A stretch of 64,000 nucleotides of DNA from Terripilifer sp031921685 (GTDB taxonomy: Bacteria; Pseudomonadota; Alphaproteobacteria; Rhizobiales; Beijerinckiaceae). Below are positions 27,772 to 36,375 of this stretch, one piece after another (the first letter of the stretch is position 1; each line of letters begins with the position of its first letter). The DNA lies in assembly GCF_031921685.1 (NCBI RefSeq), contig NZ_JAPDHU010000001.1:2108001-2172000 (forward strand), in the 5' to 3' direction. Under the pieces are notes generated by a model that saw nothing but the letters and a program-made list of their open reading frames with translations, had not been told where the DNA came from and did not search any database. The translations under genes were made by a program, and so were the position numbers.

Positions 27772-28284
27772 CTACTTGGCGGCGGTGGTCTGCGCGTCGC
27801 GCTGCGCCACCGCTTCCAGATAGGCGGTCTGCAATTGCGCGAAGACCGAGCGTTCGGGCTTGGGCGCATCCAGATGCTGATGGCGCAGTTCGTCCATGAA
27901 GGCCTGCCACAGCGACGGGCCGCCTTTCTCCAGAATTTCGGCGCGGATCGACAGTTCCGGTGACACGCGCGTGTGGCGGCGGCCCCAGGCGCCCATCTGC
28001 GCCAGCAAAGGCACCAGTTCGATCGACGGTTCGGTGAGGCTGTAGATCGCTTTCTGCTTATGAGTGGGGTCGTCGCGGCGCGACAGCAGGCCGGAGGCAA
28101 CCAGCCGCTTCAGACGGTCGGCCAGGATGTTCGAGGCGATGCCTTCCTCAGAATGATTGAGCAGTTCGCGATAGTGCCGCCGATTGCCGAACATGACATC
28201 GCGAATGACGATCAGGCTCCAGCGATCGCCCAGCATTTCCAAGGTCAAATTGATCGGACAGCCAGAGCGTTGGCCGGATTCCAT
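27772..28284 (-). CDS. HxlR-family transcriptional regulator
   Basis: A 170-residue winged-helix regulator. CPINLTLEMLGDRWSLIVIRD at residues 9-29 is the family signature with the redox-sensitive first cysteine; FGNRRHYRELLNHSEEGIASNILADRLKRL holds the recognition helix, followed by the wing and LLAQMGAWGRRH. It is divergent from the reductase/GST pair, with repeated AACTGCTT elements between them, so it probably controls those genes and itself. HxlR proteins often sense aldehydes or quinones. Confidence 0.88.
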   Translation of the reverse strand: MESGQRSGCPINLTLEMLGDRWSLIVIRDVMFGNRRHYRELLNHSEEGIASNILADRLKRLVASGLLSRRDDPTHKQKAIYSLTEPSIELVPLLAQMGAWGRRHTRVSPELSIRAEILEKGGPSLWQAFMDELRHQHLDAPKPERSVFAQLQTAYLEAVAQRDAQTTAAK

Positions 28285-28298
28285 GACAAGCTCTCCAA

Positions 28299-28362
28299 AA
28301 CTGCTTGCAATATAGGATCAGTTATGGCATCTCACAACTGCTTGCTATTTGAAAGCAGTTTT
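28299..28362. promoter_or_regulatory. Putative HxlR operator region
   Basis: AACTGCTTGCAATAT (28299-28313) and AACTGCTTGCTATTT (28336-28350) are near-identical direct repeats 37 bases apart, and AAGCAGTT (28353-28360) is the inverse of the same core. All lie in the 94-base gap between the divergent HxlR and reductase genes, where an autoregulating repressor would bind. Confidence 0.55.
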
Positions 28363-28378
28363 GATTGAGGAGGTGTCA

Positions 28379-28951
28379 ATGGCCAAGCTGATCGTATCGA
28401 TGGTGACGAGCGTGGACGGCTATATCGAGAAGCCGGGCGGCCAATTCGTGCCGCCGCCGTGGTCCGACGAGGTCGAGCGTCATTGGTCGCGCTATGCCCT
28501 CGACCGAGCGGAGCACCTGGTCTACGGACGCGTCAATTTCTTCAAGATGAAGGATTTCTGGGCGCCGGCCGACACAGATCCGACGAGCATCGCGGCGGGC
28601 ATTTCCTATGCGAAGACGATGAACCGTCTGCCGAAGACTCTGGTCTCGCGGTCTTTCACCGGCGATCCCGGCTGGAACGGCACGCTCGCCAACGGCGATC
28701 TCGCCGGCACGATCGCGGCGCTGAAAGCGAATGTGAAGGGCGACATCTTTTGCTTCGGCGGCGCAGGACTCATCAACAGCCTGGTGGCGCTCGACCTGCC
28801 CGACGAATATCGATTGATGGTCGCGCCGGTGTTGTTCGGTTCTGGCAAGAAACTGTTCGAAGAGGGGCGGCCCGACCTGCCGTTGACACGCACGGAATGT
28901 ATCGCGCTCGGGACCGGCTCGGTCATTCTGCACTATCGCCGCGACCGTTGA
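28379..28951 (+). CDS. Dihydrofolate reductase-fold (RibD C-terminal) protein
   Basis: A 190-residue protein of the RibD_C/DHFR-like family. Start at ATG 28379 with GAGGAGG seven bases before. Visible features: MAKLIVSMVTSVDGYIEKPGG, the LVYGRVNF segment in place of the DHFR nucleotide loop, FCFGGAGLINSLVALDLPDEYRLMVAPVLFGSGKKLF. Such stand-alone proteins are thought to be NADPH-dependent reductases; substrate unknown. Divergent from hxlR and 10 bases before the GST gene. Confidence 0.82.
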   Translation: MAKLIVSMVTSVDGYIEKPGGQFVPPPWSDEVERHWSRYALDRAEHLVYGRVNFFKMKDFWAPADTDPTSIAAGISYAKTMNRLPKTLVSRSFTGDPGWNGTLANGDLAGTIAALKANVKGDIFCFGGAGLINSLVALDLPDEYRLMVAPVLFGSGKKLFEEGRPDLPLTRTECIALGTGSVILHYRRDR

Positions 28952-28961
28952 GGAGAAAACG

Positions 28962-29615
28962 ATGTCGTTGACGCTCTATGGCCATCCGTTCTCGTCCTAT
29001 TGCCAGAAGGTGTTCATCGCCTTCTACGTGAACGAGACGCCATTCGATCTACGGATTCTCGAAGACAAGGTCGCCTTGGCGGAATTCTCCGCGCTCTGGC
29101 CGCTGAAGCGCATGCCGGCCCTGGTCGACGGCGACAAGACCGTGGTCGAGTCGACGGTTATCATCGAATATATCGACGTGCATCACGGAGGCCGCGTGCG
29201 CCTCGTGCCTGAGGATCCAGCGGCGGCGCTCGACGTGCGCATGCTCGATCGCTTCTTCGACAATTACATCATGACGCCGATGCAGAAGATCGTCCTCAAC
29301 CAGCTTCGCCCGGTTGAGGCGCGCGATGGCTATGGCGTTGAGGAAGCACGCGGCATGCTCGACACGGCCTATGGCTGGCTTGAGGCGCATCTGACGGGGC
29401 GCCCTTGGGCGGCCGGCAGGGACTTCACTTTGGCCGACTGCGCCGCGGCGCCCAGCCTGTTCTATGCCGACTGGACCCATGAAATCGCGTCGCATTTTCC
29501 GCAGGTGCGGGCCTATCGCGCGCGTTTGCTTGAGCATCCCGCCGTCAAACAGGCTGTCGACGGCGGGCGGCCATATCGCTCCTATTTTCCGCTCGGCGCG
29601 CCGGATCGGGATTAA
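28962..29615 (+). CDS. Glutathione S-transferase family protein
   Basis: A 217-residue GST. The thioredoxin-like half starts MSLTLYGHPFSSYCQKVFIAFY with an S/C active region, then LKRMPALVDGDKTVVESTVIIEYI (cis-Pro and glutathione-binding ES). The helical half ends WAAGRDFTLADCAAAPSLFYADW, the usual N-capping box. Probably detoxifies electrophiles with the adjacent reductase; both genes share the HxlR-controlled promoter. Confidence 0.88.
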   Translation: MSLTLYGHPFSSYCQKVFIAFYVNETPFDLRILEDKVALAEFSALWPLKRMPALVDGDKTVVESTVIIEYIDVHHGGRVRLVPEDPAAALDVRMLDRFFDNYIMTPMQKIVLNQLRPVEARDGYGVEEARGMLDTAYGWLEAHLTGRPWAAGRDFTLADCAAAPSLFYADWTHEIASHFPQVRAYRARLLEHPAVKQAVDGGRPYRSYFPLGAPDRD

Positions 29616-29825
29616 GCGTCACGGTGCAAGGCGTGGCAGACCGCCAGCATAATTCCGCCGCCCTTCCTGCGTATTTTGCGCCGATTGCACTGCGGTCCGC
29701 GAAGCGAGACCCGGGTAGAGGAGGGGGTGTTTCATAATTTTGAGGAACAACCCCATGCAAGGGCACTTTCCGGGGTCTCAAGCCTGTGCTTGGGCGCGTT
29801 GGCAATAACGCCTTAGCCTTCGTCA

Positions 29826-30878
29826 TTACTTCGCGTTCAGCGCTTCCTTGAGCTGGCCGATGAGTTGCGGCGAGGTGGTGTAGAGTGTGGCGACGATCTG
29901 CTGCAGTTCTTCGCCGGTCTGCGGCACCGCATCGGTACGCTGCTTGGCGGCATCGGCCTGCAATTCGGGATCGCGCATCGTGTCGATGAACGCCTTGCGC
30001 AGGGCGGCCACGCGTTCTTGCGGGACGCCCGGCGGCAAAGCGAAGGGCCGCGTGATGACGCCCTGGGTATAGAACAGATTCAGGATCTGGCGCTGCTCCG
30101 GCGTCTTGGCGAAGTCGACGGTGAGCGGAATGTTCTTGCCGGCGAGTTCGGGATGCGGCTTCACGTCCTCCAAGGCCAGCACTTTGACGAGGCTGCTCGG
30201 CTCGAACAGATCGGGATATTGCAGTTTTGCCGATGACCAGCCGAGGCCGCAGATGCCCTGCAATTCGCCTTGCTGAACGGCGAGGCTCACCTCGCGCGAG
30301 CCCTTGTAGCCCGAAATGATCTTCAGCTTCGCGCCGAGCAGATTGCGGATGACGACGGGATAATCGACCAGCGTGCTGCCGGGGCCAGTGGCGCCGATGA
30401 CGAGTTCCTTCTGGAAGACATCGCCATAGGTCTGCACCGGCGCATCGCGACGGGTGATGCAGACCACCGCTTCGGAATTACCGTTGCCGATGAAGTTGAG
30501 CTTGGTCGGATCGAAACTGGCGCGCTCGGTGGTGCCGAACAGCGGTTCGAAAATCGCGCCCGGCAGGAAGATGGCGATATGGGTGCCGTCCTTCGGGGCG
30601 ACCGTATAAAGATGTTTAGCGGCGATCAGCGAGCCGGCGCCGGGCATATTGGTCGCCACCACGGCGGGATTACCGGGGATGAAGCGCTGCAGGTGGCGGG
30701 CAAGCAGGCGGGCATAGACATCGAGCCCGCCGCCGACCGACGAGCCGGCGACGATGGTGACCGTTTTGCCGCGGTAGAAATCGGCGATCGGGTCTTTGTT
30801 ATTTTGCGCCATGGCTGGCGCTGTGAAAGCCAACAGAGCCGACAGGGCTGCGATGCGCCGGGCGCGCGAGACGATCAT
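29826..30878 (-). CDS. Bug/TctC-type solute-binding protein
   Basis: A 350-residue periplasmic protein with a Sec signal (MIVSRARRIAALSALLAF, cleavage near AMAQN). The mature N-terminus DPIADFYRGKTVTIVAGSSVGGGLDVYARLLARHL, then NMPGAGSLIAAKHLYTVAPKDGT, is the pattern of tripartite tricarboxylate-type binding proteins. No TctA/TctB membrane genes are here. It resembles the protein at 40111-41118 (both start DPIADFYRG). Confidence 0.85.
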   Translation of the reverse strand: MIVSRARRIAALSALLAFTAPAMAQNNKDPIADFYRGKTVTIVAGSSVGGGLDVYARLLARHLQRFIPGNPAVVATNMPGAGSLIAAKHLYTVAPKDGTHIAIFLPGAIFEPLFGTTERASFDPTKLNFIGNGNSEAVVCITRRDAPVQTYGDVFQKELVIGATGPGSTLVDYPVVIRNLLGAKLKIISGYKGSREVSLAVQQGELQGICGLGWSSAKLQYPDLFEPSSLVKVLALEDVKPHPELAGKNIPLTVDFAKTPEQRQILNLFYTQGVITRPFALPPGVPQERVAALRKAFIDTMRDPELQADAAKQRTDAVPQTGEELQQIVATLYTTSPQLIGQLKEALNAK

Positions 30879-31248
30879 TCGTTTCCTCCCTTGTTTTTCC
30901 TCGATTTCCCCCGGGATGCGTGACCGCTCCCGTTTTCCCTGGTTTCCTTCCTAGAGGATTGACCGGCGGCCATAAAGTCGGAAGGGATTTGACTTTTAGG
31001 GGTATGGCCCCTAGAGAACCCCGGTCCGGGCGCCTTTGGCGCGCGGATTATGCACCCGTGGCCGTTCCCAGGCCGGATCTTCCGGCGCGGTGAGCAGCCT
31101 GTCGGCCTCTTATGAGGCAGAGGAGGGCGCTTTCCTTCCCATGGCGGAAGGATCGCGGACGAGCGACGCGCCGGAAGTCCTTTAAGGCTCCAGTGCGGGC
31201 GCAGGCCTTGGTCCTTTTGCCGATATGACACGGTTTTTGAGGACTAAG
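30879..31248. other. Intergenic region before rpsD
   Basis: 370 bases between divergent genes; no coding region seen. It holds a candidate sigma-70 promoter for rpsD at 30989-31017 and otherwise G/C-rich sequence without a recognised regulator site. Confidence 0.5.
30989..31017 (+). promoter_or_regulatory. Candidate promoter for rpsD
   Basis: TTGACT (30989-30994), 17 bases, then TAGAGA (31012-31017) is a fair -35/-10 pair. A TAGGGG-TATGG-CCCCTA inverted repeat overlaps the spacer. The distance to the start codon is about 230 bases, so a long leader is implied. Confidence 0.3.
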
Positions 31249-31866
31249 ATGACCAAACGCGCAGAATCCAAGTACAAAATCGATCGCCGTATGGGCGAGA
31301 ACATCTGGGGGCGCCCGAAGAGCCCGGTGAACCGCCGCGAATACGGCCCCGGCCAGCACGGCCAGCGCCGCAAGGGCAAGCTCTCCGACTACGGCACCCA
31401 GCTCAAGGCCAAGCAGAAGGTCAAGGGCTACTACGGCAACATCTCCGAGAAGCAGTTCCGCAAATACTATCAGGAAGCGGTGCGCATGAAGGGCGACTCG
31501 GGCGACAACCTGATCGCGCTGCTCGAGCGCCGTCTCGACGCGGTGGTCTACCGCGCCAAGTTCGTGCCGACCGTTTTCGCGGCCCGCCAGTTCGTCAACC
31601 ACGGCCACGTCAAGGTCAACGGCCGCAAGGTCAACATCGCCTCCTACCTGGTGAAGGTCGGCGACGTGATCGAGGTGAAGGAAGCTTCGCGCCAGCTCAC
31701 CATCGTTCTGGAAGCGAGCCAGCTCGCCGAGCGCGACGTGCCGGATTACTACGAAGTCGATCACGGCAAGATGACCGCCAAGGTCACCCGCATTCCGCTG
31801 CCGTCGGAAGTTCCCTATCCGACCGTGATGGAACCGAACCTGGTTATCGAATTCTATTCGCGCTGA
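31249..31866 (+). CDS. rpsD: 30S ribosomal protein S4
   Basis: Primary 16S rRNA-binding protein of the small subunit body; also involved in accuracy. The 205-residue protein begins MTKRAESKYKIDRRMGENIW at the ATG of 31249 (GAGGA upstream); an in-frame ATG at 31225 would add eight residues not typical of S4. The S4 RNA-binding domain is at LERRLDAVVYRAKFVPTVFAARQFVNHGHVKVNG. It is a single gene here, outside the S10/alpha operons, as in other Hyphomicrobiales. Confidence 0.98.
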   Translation: MTKRAESKYKIDRRMGENIWGRPKSPVNRREYGPGQHGQRRKGKLSDYGTQLKAKQKVKGYYGNISEKQFRKYYQEAVRMKGDSGDNLIALLERRLDAVVYRAKFVPTVFAARQFVNHGHVKVNGRKVNIASYLVKVGDVIEVKEASRQLTIVLEASQLAERDVPDYYEVDHGKMTAKVTRIPLPSEVPYPTVMEPNLVIEFYSR

Positions 31867-31896
31867 TTTAACCTCAGTCGCGCTATCGCAATCGTC

Positions 31897-31925
31897 AGGC
31901 CGTCGCACCCCGTGCGGCGGCCTTT
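31897..31925 (+). terminator. Terminator after rpsD
   Basis: AGGCCG-T-CGCA (from 31897) pairs with TGCG-G-CGGCCT before TTTCTC, about 30 bases past the rpsD stop. The T tract is short, so confidence is moderate. Confidence 0.6.
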
Positions 31926-31926
31926 C

Positions 31927-32610
31927 TCATTGCGGTTTACGTTTTGTCGGCGCGCGGCCTTTGGCCGTTTTCTTCCTGCCGGCAGAGGTTTGGGCGATGC
32001 TCAGAATGCCAGCTTCGATGAAAGCAACCAGCCAGGCCGGCGGCGATGGATTTTTGCCGCCCGATAGCCGCGCGGCGCGATCGGTCTGCAGTTCCGCCTG
32101 CCGGCGAATGCCGAGCGCATAGAGATAGCACCAGGTGGCGGCGGCCTTCGTCAGTTCCGGCACGGCGGCCATGAAGGCGTCGATGAACTGTTTCGAAATG
32201 CCGTCGTAGCAGCTTTTGACGAGGGCGACCGAGCGCGTGTCGTGGCCAACGGAGACGGCGGCGGCCATCTGCTGGTAGCTCTCATAGTTCTGGCGCGGAT
32301 CGTCGAACATGTCGGGCGCCGGCAACGCGAAGACTTCGACCACGGCGCGCAGATCGAACGCGCCCTTCTTGCGCAGTTCCTGCAGCCGCGCCTGGCGCCT
32401 GTCGTTGATGAGCTGCGAGCGCTGCTCGAAGATCGCGACGTAAAGCGCTTCCTTGGTCTTGAAATGATAGTGCAACAGCGCCTGCGCGACCTTCGCTTCC
32501 ATGGCGATCTCGCGCATCGAAGCGCCATGATAGCCAAGCTCTCCAAACACCCGTTCGGCCGCCCGCAAGATTGCATCTCTCGATGAGTTTTTAGCGGTGA
32601 CGGCTTTCAT
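31927..32610 (-). CDS. TetR-family transcriptional regulator
   Basis: A 227-residue regulator from the ATG at 32610. The HTH is at the N-terminus: SSRDAILRAAERVFGELGYHGASMREIAMEAKVAQALLHYHFKTKEAL, a textbook TetR domain. An in-frame ATG at 32649 would put the perfect operator palindrome (32621-32640) inside the gene, so 32610 is preferred. The ligand-binding half is not informative; the tail is basic (GRKKTAKGRAPTKRKPQ). It is divergent from the amidohydrolase operon, which it most likely represses. Confidence 0.9.
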   Translation of the reverse strand: MKAVTAKNSSRDAILRAAERVFGELGYHGASMREIAMEAKVAQALLHYHFKTKEALYVAIFEQRSQLINDRRQARLQELRKKGAFDLRAVVEVFALPAPDMFDDPRQNYESYQQMAAAVSVGHDTRSVALVKSCYDGISKQFIDAFMAAVPELTKAAATWCYLYALGIRRQAELQTDRAARLSGGKNPSPPAWLVAFIEAGILSIAQTSAGRKKTAKGRAPTKRKPQ

Positions 32611-32620
32611 TCTGGTTCTC

Positions 32621-32640
32621 TTGACTGATCGATCAGTCAA
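32621..32640. promoter_or_regulatory. TetR operator palindrome
   Basis: TTGACTGATCGATCAGTCAA is a perfect 20-bp palindrome, 10 bases upstream of the TetR start and about 65 bases before the amidohydrolase start. A TGACTGATCAGTCA-type palindrome is the usual TetR operator form. It can control both divergent genes at once. Confidence 0.8.
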
Positions 32641-32705
32641 ATTTAGCATGCCTGAATAAAATGGCGAACGGAAATCGCCGATTTCAACAAGAGCGGAGGA
32701 AACGG

Positions 32706-33791
32706 ATGGCGAGCCGGCGGCAATTTTTGAGCGGTTTCGGCGGTGTTGCGTTCTGCGCCGCCTGCGGCATGCGGCCCGCCTGGGGCCAGGGCGCGGCGCC
32801 GCGACGCAAGGTCTCCGTCGGCGGCCGAGCCGTGCGCACGGTTGACATCCATTGCCACTGCGTCGTGCCGGAAATGATGGACGTCCTGTCAGGCACGCCG
32901 CTGGAAAAGCAGGCGCGGGCGACGATCAACAGTCCGACCAATAATCCCTCGATGAAGGATCGCCTGGCGATCATGGATGCGCAGGGCATCGACGTGGAGG
33001 CGATGAGCATCAATGCGTTCTGGTACGGCGCCGATCGCGACACATCGCGGCGGCTGATCGATCTCCTCAACCAGAAGATGGCGCACATGTGCCAACAGGC
33101 GCCGGATCGCTTCGTCGGTTTCGGCGCCGTGGCCTTGCAGTTTCCCGAACTCGCCGCCGAGCAGTTGGAGGCGGCGATGAAGCAGCATGGGCTGAAAGGC
33201 GCAGCCATTGGTGGCAGCGTCAACGACAAGGAATTGTCCGACCCGATGTTCGATGCGTTCTGGAAGAAGGCGGAGGAACTGCAGGCGGTCATCTTCATGC
33301 ATCCGCAGAGTGCCGAGATCGTCACAGGCATCGATCGGCGCGTGCAGGGCAATGGCATGCTGCGCAATGTCATCGGCAATCCGCTGGAAACGACGATCGC
33401 GCTCTCGCATATGATCTTCGAAGGCACGTTCGATCGCTTCCCTGGCTTGAAAATCTGCGCCGCCCATGGCGGTGGCTATCTGCCGTCTTATGCGGATCGA
33501 TCAGACAATGGTTGCCGCACGCTTAAGCAGTGCTCCGGGGCTTATCCGAAAAAGGCGCCAACCGAATATCTCAAGGATATCTATGTCGACTCGCTGGTGT
33601 TCACGCCGGAAGCGCTGCGCCATCTGGCGGCGGTCGTCGGCCCGCGGCGGATCATGGTGGGCACCGACTACGGCTTCCCGTGGGTAAGCAATCCGATCGA
33701 TCACGTTCTCAATACGCCAAGTCTGACGGACGAAGACAAGATCGCCATTCTCGGCGGCACGGCCGCCGAACTGCTGCGCCTGCAAGCTTAA
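32706..33791 (+). CDS. Exported amidohydrolase, ACMSD-like metal-dependent hydrolase/decarboxylase
   Basis: A 361-residue protein from the ATG at 32706 (AGCGGAGGAAACGG just before). SRRQFLSGFGG in the first 15 residues is a twin-arginine signal. The metal site fits the amidohydrolase-2 family: H49 and H51 in VDIHCHCV, the later FMHPQS, CAAHGGGYLP and the aspartate in GTDYGFPW. The closest known members are aminocarboxymuconate-semialdehyde decarboxylase and related decarboxylases or hydrolases of aromatic acids. Export by Tat is unusual for an ACMSD relative. First gene of the operon under the TetR palindrome. Confidence 0.82.
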   Translation: MASRRQFLSGFGGVAFCAACGMRPAWGQGAAPRRKVSVGGRAVRTVDIHCHCVVPEMMDVLSGTPLEKQARATINSPTNNPSMKDRLAIMDAQGIDVEAMSINAFWYGADRDTSRRLIDLLNQKMAHMCQQAPDRFVGFGAVALQFPELAAEQLEAAMKQHGLKGAAIGGSVNDKELSDPMFDAFWKKAEELQAVIFMHPQSAEIVTGIDRRVQGNGMLRNVIGNPLETTIALSHMIFEGTFDRFPGLKICAAHGGGYLPSYADRSDNGCRTLKQCSGAYPKKAPTEYLKDIYVDSLVFTPEALRHLAAVVGPRRIMVGTDYGFPWVSNPIDHVLNTPSLTDEDKIAILGGTAAELLRLQA

Positions 33792-33820
33792 AAATCGTTT
33801 ATTGAAGAGGGAGGGCAGGG

Positions 33821-34681
33821 ATGCCTGAAGCTATTATCCGCGGAGTGCCGCTGAATTATCTCGTGGTCGGCGATCAGGGGCCTTGGGTGGCTTTCACGCC
33901 GGGCAGCCGCAGGCCTTACGGCGAGCTTGTGCCTTTGGCGCAGGCTGTTGCGGGCGCCGGCTATCGGGTGCTGCTGCATGATCGGCGCAATTGCGGTGCG
34001 TCCGGCGTGGCGATCGAGCCGATTGGCTCCGAACATGAGATCTGGGCCGACGATCTGAAAGAGCTGAGTGCCTCGCTGGGTATCGATCGCATCTATGCGG
34101 GGGGCTCGTCGGCCGGCGCGCGCTTGGCGCTGCTGTTCGCGTTGCGGCACCCCACATTGGTGCAGGGGCTGCTGTTGTGGCGCGTCACGGGTGGTCGGCA
34201 CGCAGCCGAGAAACTGGCCCATCAATATTACGGGCAGTTTCAGGACCTGGCGCGCAGCGGCGGCATGGAAGCGGTTTGCACCTCGGAACATTTCGCCGAA
34301 TGCATTCGCGAACGTCCCGCCAATCGCGAGCGTTTGATGGCGATGCGGGTCGATGATTTCTGGGCGACGATGGAGATGTGGCGCAAGCGCTTCCTGGCCG
34401 ATGCTGATCTGCCGGTCGTCGGCGCGACGGAAGAACAATTGCGCGCGCTGAAAGTGCCGGCCTGCATCTGCGCCGGCAATGACATGATCCATACGCCGGA
34501 GACGGCGCGCAAGGTCGCCGGTCTCATTGCCGAGTCGCAACTCTACGACGATCTGGTTTCAAAGCGCGCGGACGACGATCTGCTCGAGACCTGGGACGTG
34601 GCGGAGTGGAAGGTGGCGGAGCCGCGCCTGGCGGCGATCTTCACCGACTTCATGCGCCAGCGCGGAGTGCGAGCGGCCTGA
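33821..34681 (+). CDS. Alpha/beta hydrolase, catalytic His not apparent
   Basis: A 286-residue alpha/beta-fold protein. LLHDRRNCGASG and GGSSAGARLALL (nucleophile Ser97) fit the family, and CAGNDMIHTPETARK holds a candidate acid. The last 70 residues contain no histidine after that segment, so the usual GHxP-type catalytic His is missing or is the one in DMIHTPE. It is 29 bases after the amidohydrolase gene and 36 before the binding-protein gene, so it belongs to the same operon. Substrate unknown. Confidence 0.75.
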   Translation: MPEAIIRGVPLNYLVVGDQGPWVAFTPGSRRPYGELVPLAQAVAGAGYRVLLHDRRNCGASGVAIEPIGSEHEIWADDLKELSASLGIDRIYAGGSSAGARLALLFALRHPTLVQGLLLWRVTGGRHAAEKLAHQYYGQFQDLARSGGMEAVCTSEHFAECIRERPANRERLMAMRVDDFWATMEMWRKRFLADADLPVVGATEEQLRALKVPACICAGNDMIHTPETARKVAGLIAESQLYDDLVSKRADDDLLETWDVAEWKVAEPRLAAIFTDFMRQRGVRAA

Positions 34682-34717
34682 ACGCACGGCCATCAAAAAT
34701 CGAGTGGAGGAACGATC

Positions 34718-35680
34718 ATGAAAGCAGCCTGGTTTGCCGCGCTGTTCTGTGGCGCGCTGTCTCTAACACCCTCAGTCCATGCCGCCGATTATCCCGATCA
34801 TCCCGTGAAGTTCATCGTCGGCTTCGCCGCCGGCAGCGGTCCCGACGTCATCACACGCACCGTCGGCACGCAGTTGACGACCGATCTGGGGCAGGCGTTC
34901 TACGTTCAGAACCAGGCGGGCGCCAATGGCACGGTGGCCATTCGTGCTGTGGCGACATCGCCGGCCGATGGCTACACCTTGCTCTATTCCAGCGCGTCGA
35001 TCGCCTCCGTTCCCTATCTCTATAAAAATCCCAATTTCGACGTCCTGAAAGATCTCGTTCCGATCGCGACGTCGGGCGTGCTCGACGGCAATCTGGTGCT
35101 GGTGCAGCCTTCGCTTCCGGTGTCGGACATGAAGGAATTCGTCGACTACGCGCGCACCCATAAGCTGTTTTACGGCTCTCCGGGCTATGGCAACGGCCTG
35201 CACCTGGCGACGGCGCTCTTCAACGAGCGCGCCGGCATCGAAATGGATCATGTGCCGTTTCGCGGCGCCTCTGAGGTGACGGCGGCGCTCCTGGCCGGCA
35301 ATGTTCAAGTGATGTTCGTGACGCCGCCGTCGGTGATCGCGCTGGTGCAGTCGGGCATGCTCAAGGCGATCGGCTACACCGGCGCGAAGCCGTTTCCCGA
35401 ATTGCCGAAAGTGCCTTTGGTGAAGGATTCGGTGCCAACTTATCCGGTGCAGGGTTCCTGGGGCATTTTCTTTGCCCCCAAGGGCACGCCGAAGGAGATC
35501 GTCGACAAGCTCAACGTGGCGATCCGCGCGGCGTTGAAACAGCCGGCCGTTGCCAATGTCGTGCAGAAGTCTGGTTACGAGCCGGACGAACGTTCGCCCG
35601 AGGCGACGGCAGAGTTTTTCAAGGCGGAAATCGAGGCGACCGCCGAAGCCGTGAAAGCGGCAAAAATCAAGCCTGAATAA
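34718..35680 (+). CDS. Bug/TctC-type solute-binding protein
   Basis: A 320-residue periplasmic protein; the signal peptide ends near SVHAADYPD. The mature start YPDHPVKFIVGFAAGSGPDVITR and NQAGANGTVAIRAVATSPADGYTLLYSS are the Bug-family pattern; the ADGYTLL motif is typical. Third gene of the operon, 28 bases before the cupin gene. Probably binds a carboxylate related to the substrates of the amidohydrolase; TctA and TctB are absent nearby. Confidence 0.88.
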   Translation: MKAAWFAALFCGALSLTPSVHAADYPDHPVKFIVGFAAGSGPDVITRTVGTQLTTDLGQAFYVQNQAGANGTVAIRAVATSPADGYTLLYSSASIASVPYLYKNPNFDVLKDLVPIATSGVLDGNLVLVQPSLPVSDMKEFVDYARTHKLFYGSPGYGNGLHLATALFNERAGIEMDHVPFRGASEVTAALLAGNVQVMFVTPPSVIALVQSGMLKAIGYTGAKPFPELPKVPLVKDSVPTYPVQGSWGIFFAPKGTPKEIVDKLNVAIRAALKQPAVANVVQKSGYEPDERSPEATAEFFKAEIEATAEAVKAAKIKPE

Positions 35681-35708
35681 ACAGCCGAATTGAGTGAAAG
35701 GACAATCG

Positions 35709-36185
35709 ATGACTATGAATCTGAGACGTGTCGTTACCGGGCACGACAAGGCCGGGCGCGCCGTCGTCAAGATCGATGAAATCTCGACGAACATCAGGAA
35801 CAATCGCCCTGGTGCGACCTCCTACGTCATCTGGTCGACGAACGCCTGGCCGATCAGCAGCGATGATGAGACCGATCCCACATTGCGGGTCATCAGTACG
35901 ACGGAAGAGAACGGAACGGTGTTTCGCATCATCCGCTACGATCCCGGTGTCGTGCCGCGTCGCCATCGCACCGATTCCATCGACTATGCGGTCGTGCTGT
36001 CGGGCGAGATCGACATGGAGCTTGACGGCGAGACGGTGCATCTGCGGGCAGGCGACACGCTCGTTCAGCGCGCCACGGTCCACAACTGGGTTAATCGCGG
36101 ATCAGAGCCCTGCATCATCGCCTTCGTTCTGGTCTCCGCCAAGTCGCCAACCGTCGACGGCAAGCCGCTTGAGGCGCATGGGTGA
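35709..36185 (+). CDS. Cupin-domain protein
   Basis: A 158-residue single-domain cupin. The first motif is GVVPRRHRTDSIDYAVVLSGEIDMEL, with H/E-type metal ligand positions partly replaced (RRHR...D), and the second is LRAGDTLVQRATVHNWVN with the H ligand. Members of this group (aromatic-cluster cupins) have no agreed function. Last gene of the operon; a palindromic repeat follows. Confidence 0.8.
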   Translation: MTMNLRRVVTGHDKAGRAVVKIDEISTNIRNNRPGATSYVIWSTNAWPISSDDETDPTLRVISTTEENGTVFRIIRYDPGVVPRRHRTDSIDYAVVLSGEIDMELDGETVHLRAGDTLVQRATVHNWVNRGSEPCIIAFVLVSAKSPTVDGKPLEAHG

Positions 36186-36203
36186 GAAGAGACCGAAGCC
36201 TAG

Positions 36204-36351
36204 GTGTCATCCCGGACACGCGCAGCGTGATCCGGGATCCAGGGGCGTGCGGTAAAACATGTGGGATAGAGAGCCACGGCGTAGAGGCTTTCAAGATTCA
36301 AGCGTTTGCTCTGGATCCCGGATCGCGCTTTCAGCGCGTCCGGGATGACAC
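36204..36351. repeat. Palindromic dispersed repeat, family B
   Basis: GTGTCATCCCGGAC (36204-36217) is exactly inverted at 36338-36351, and GATCCGGGATCCAG (36229-36242) is exactly inverted at 36311-36324. The loop is about 68 bases. This looks like the abundant intergenic palindromes of alphaproteobacteria; only one copy is seen in the window. It lies between the convergent cupin genes and could block read-through. Confidence 0.75.
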
Positions 36352-36375
36352 AAAGGCCGCAGCGTACTATCGAGT

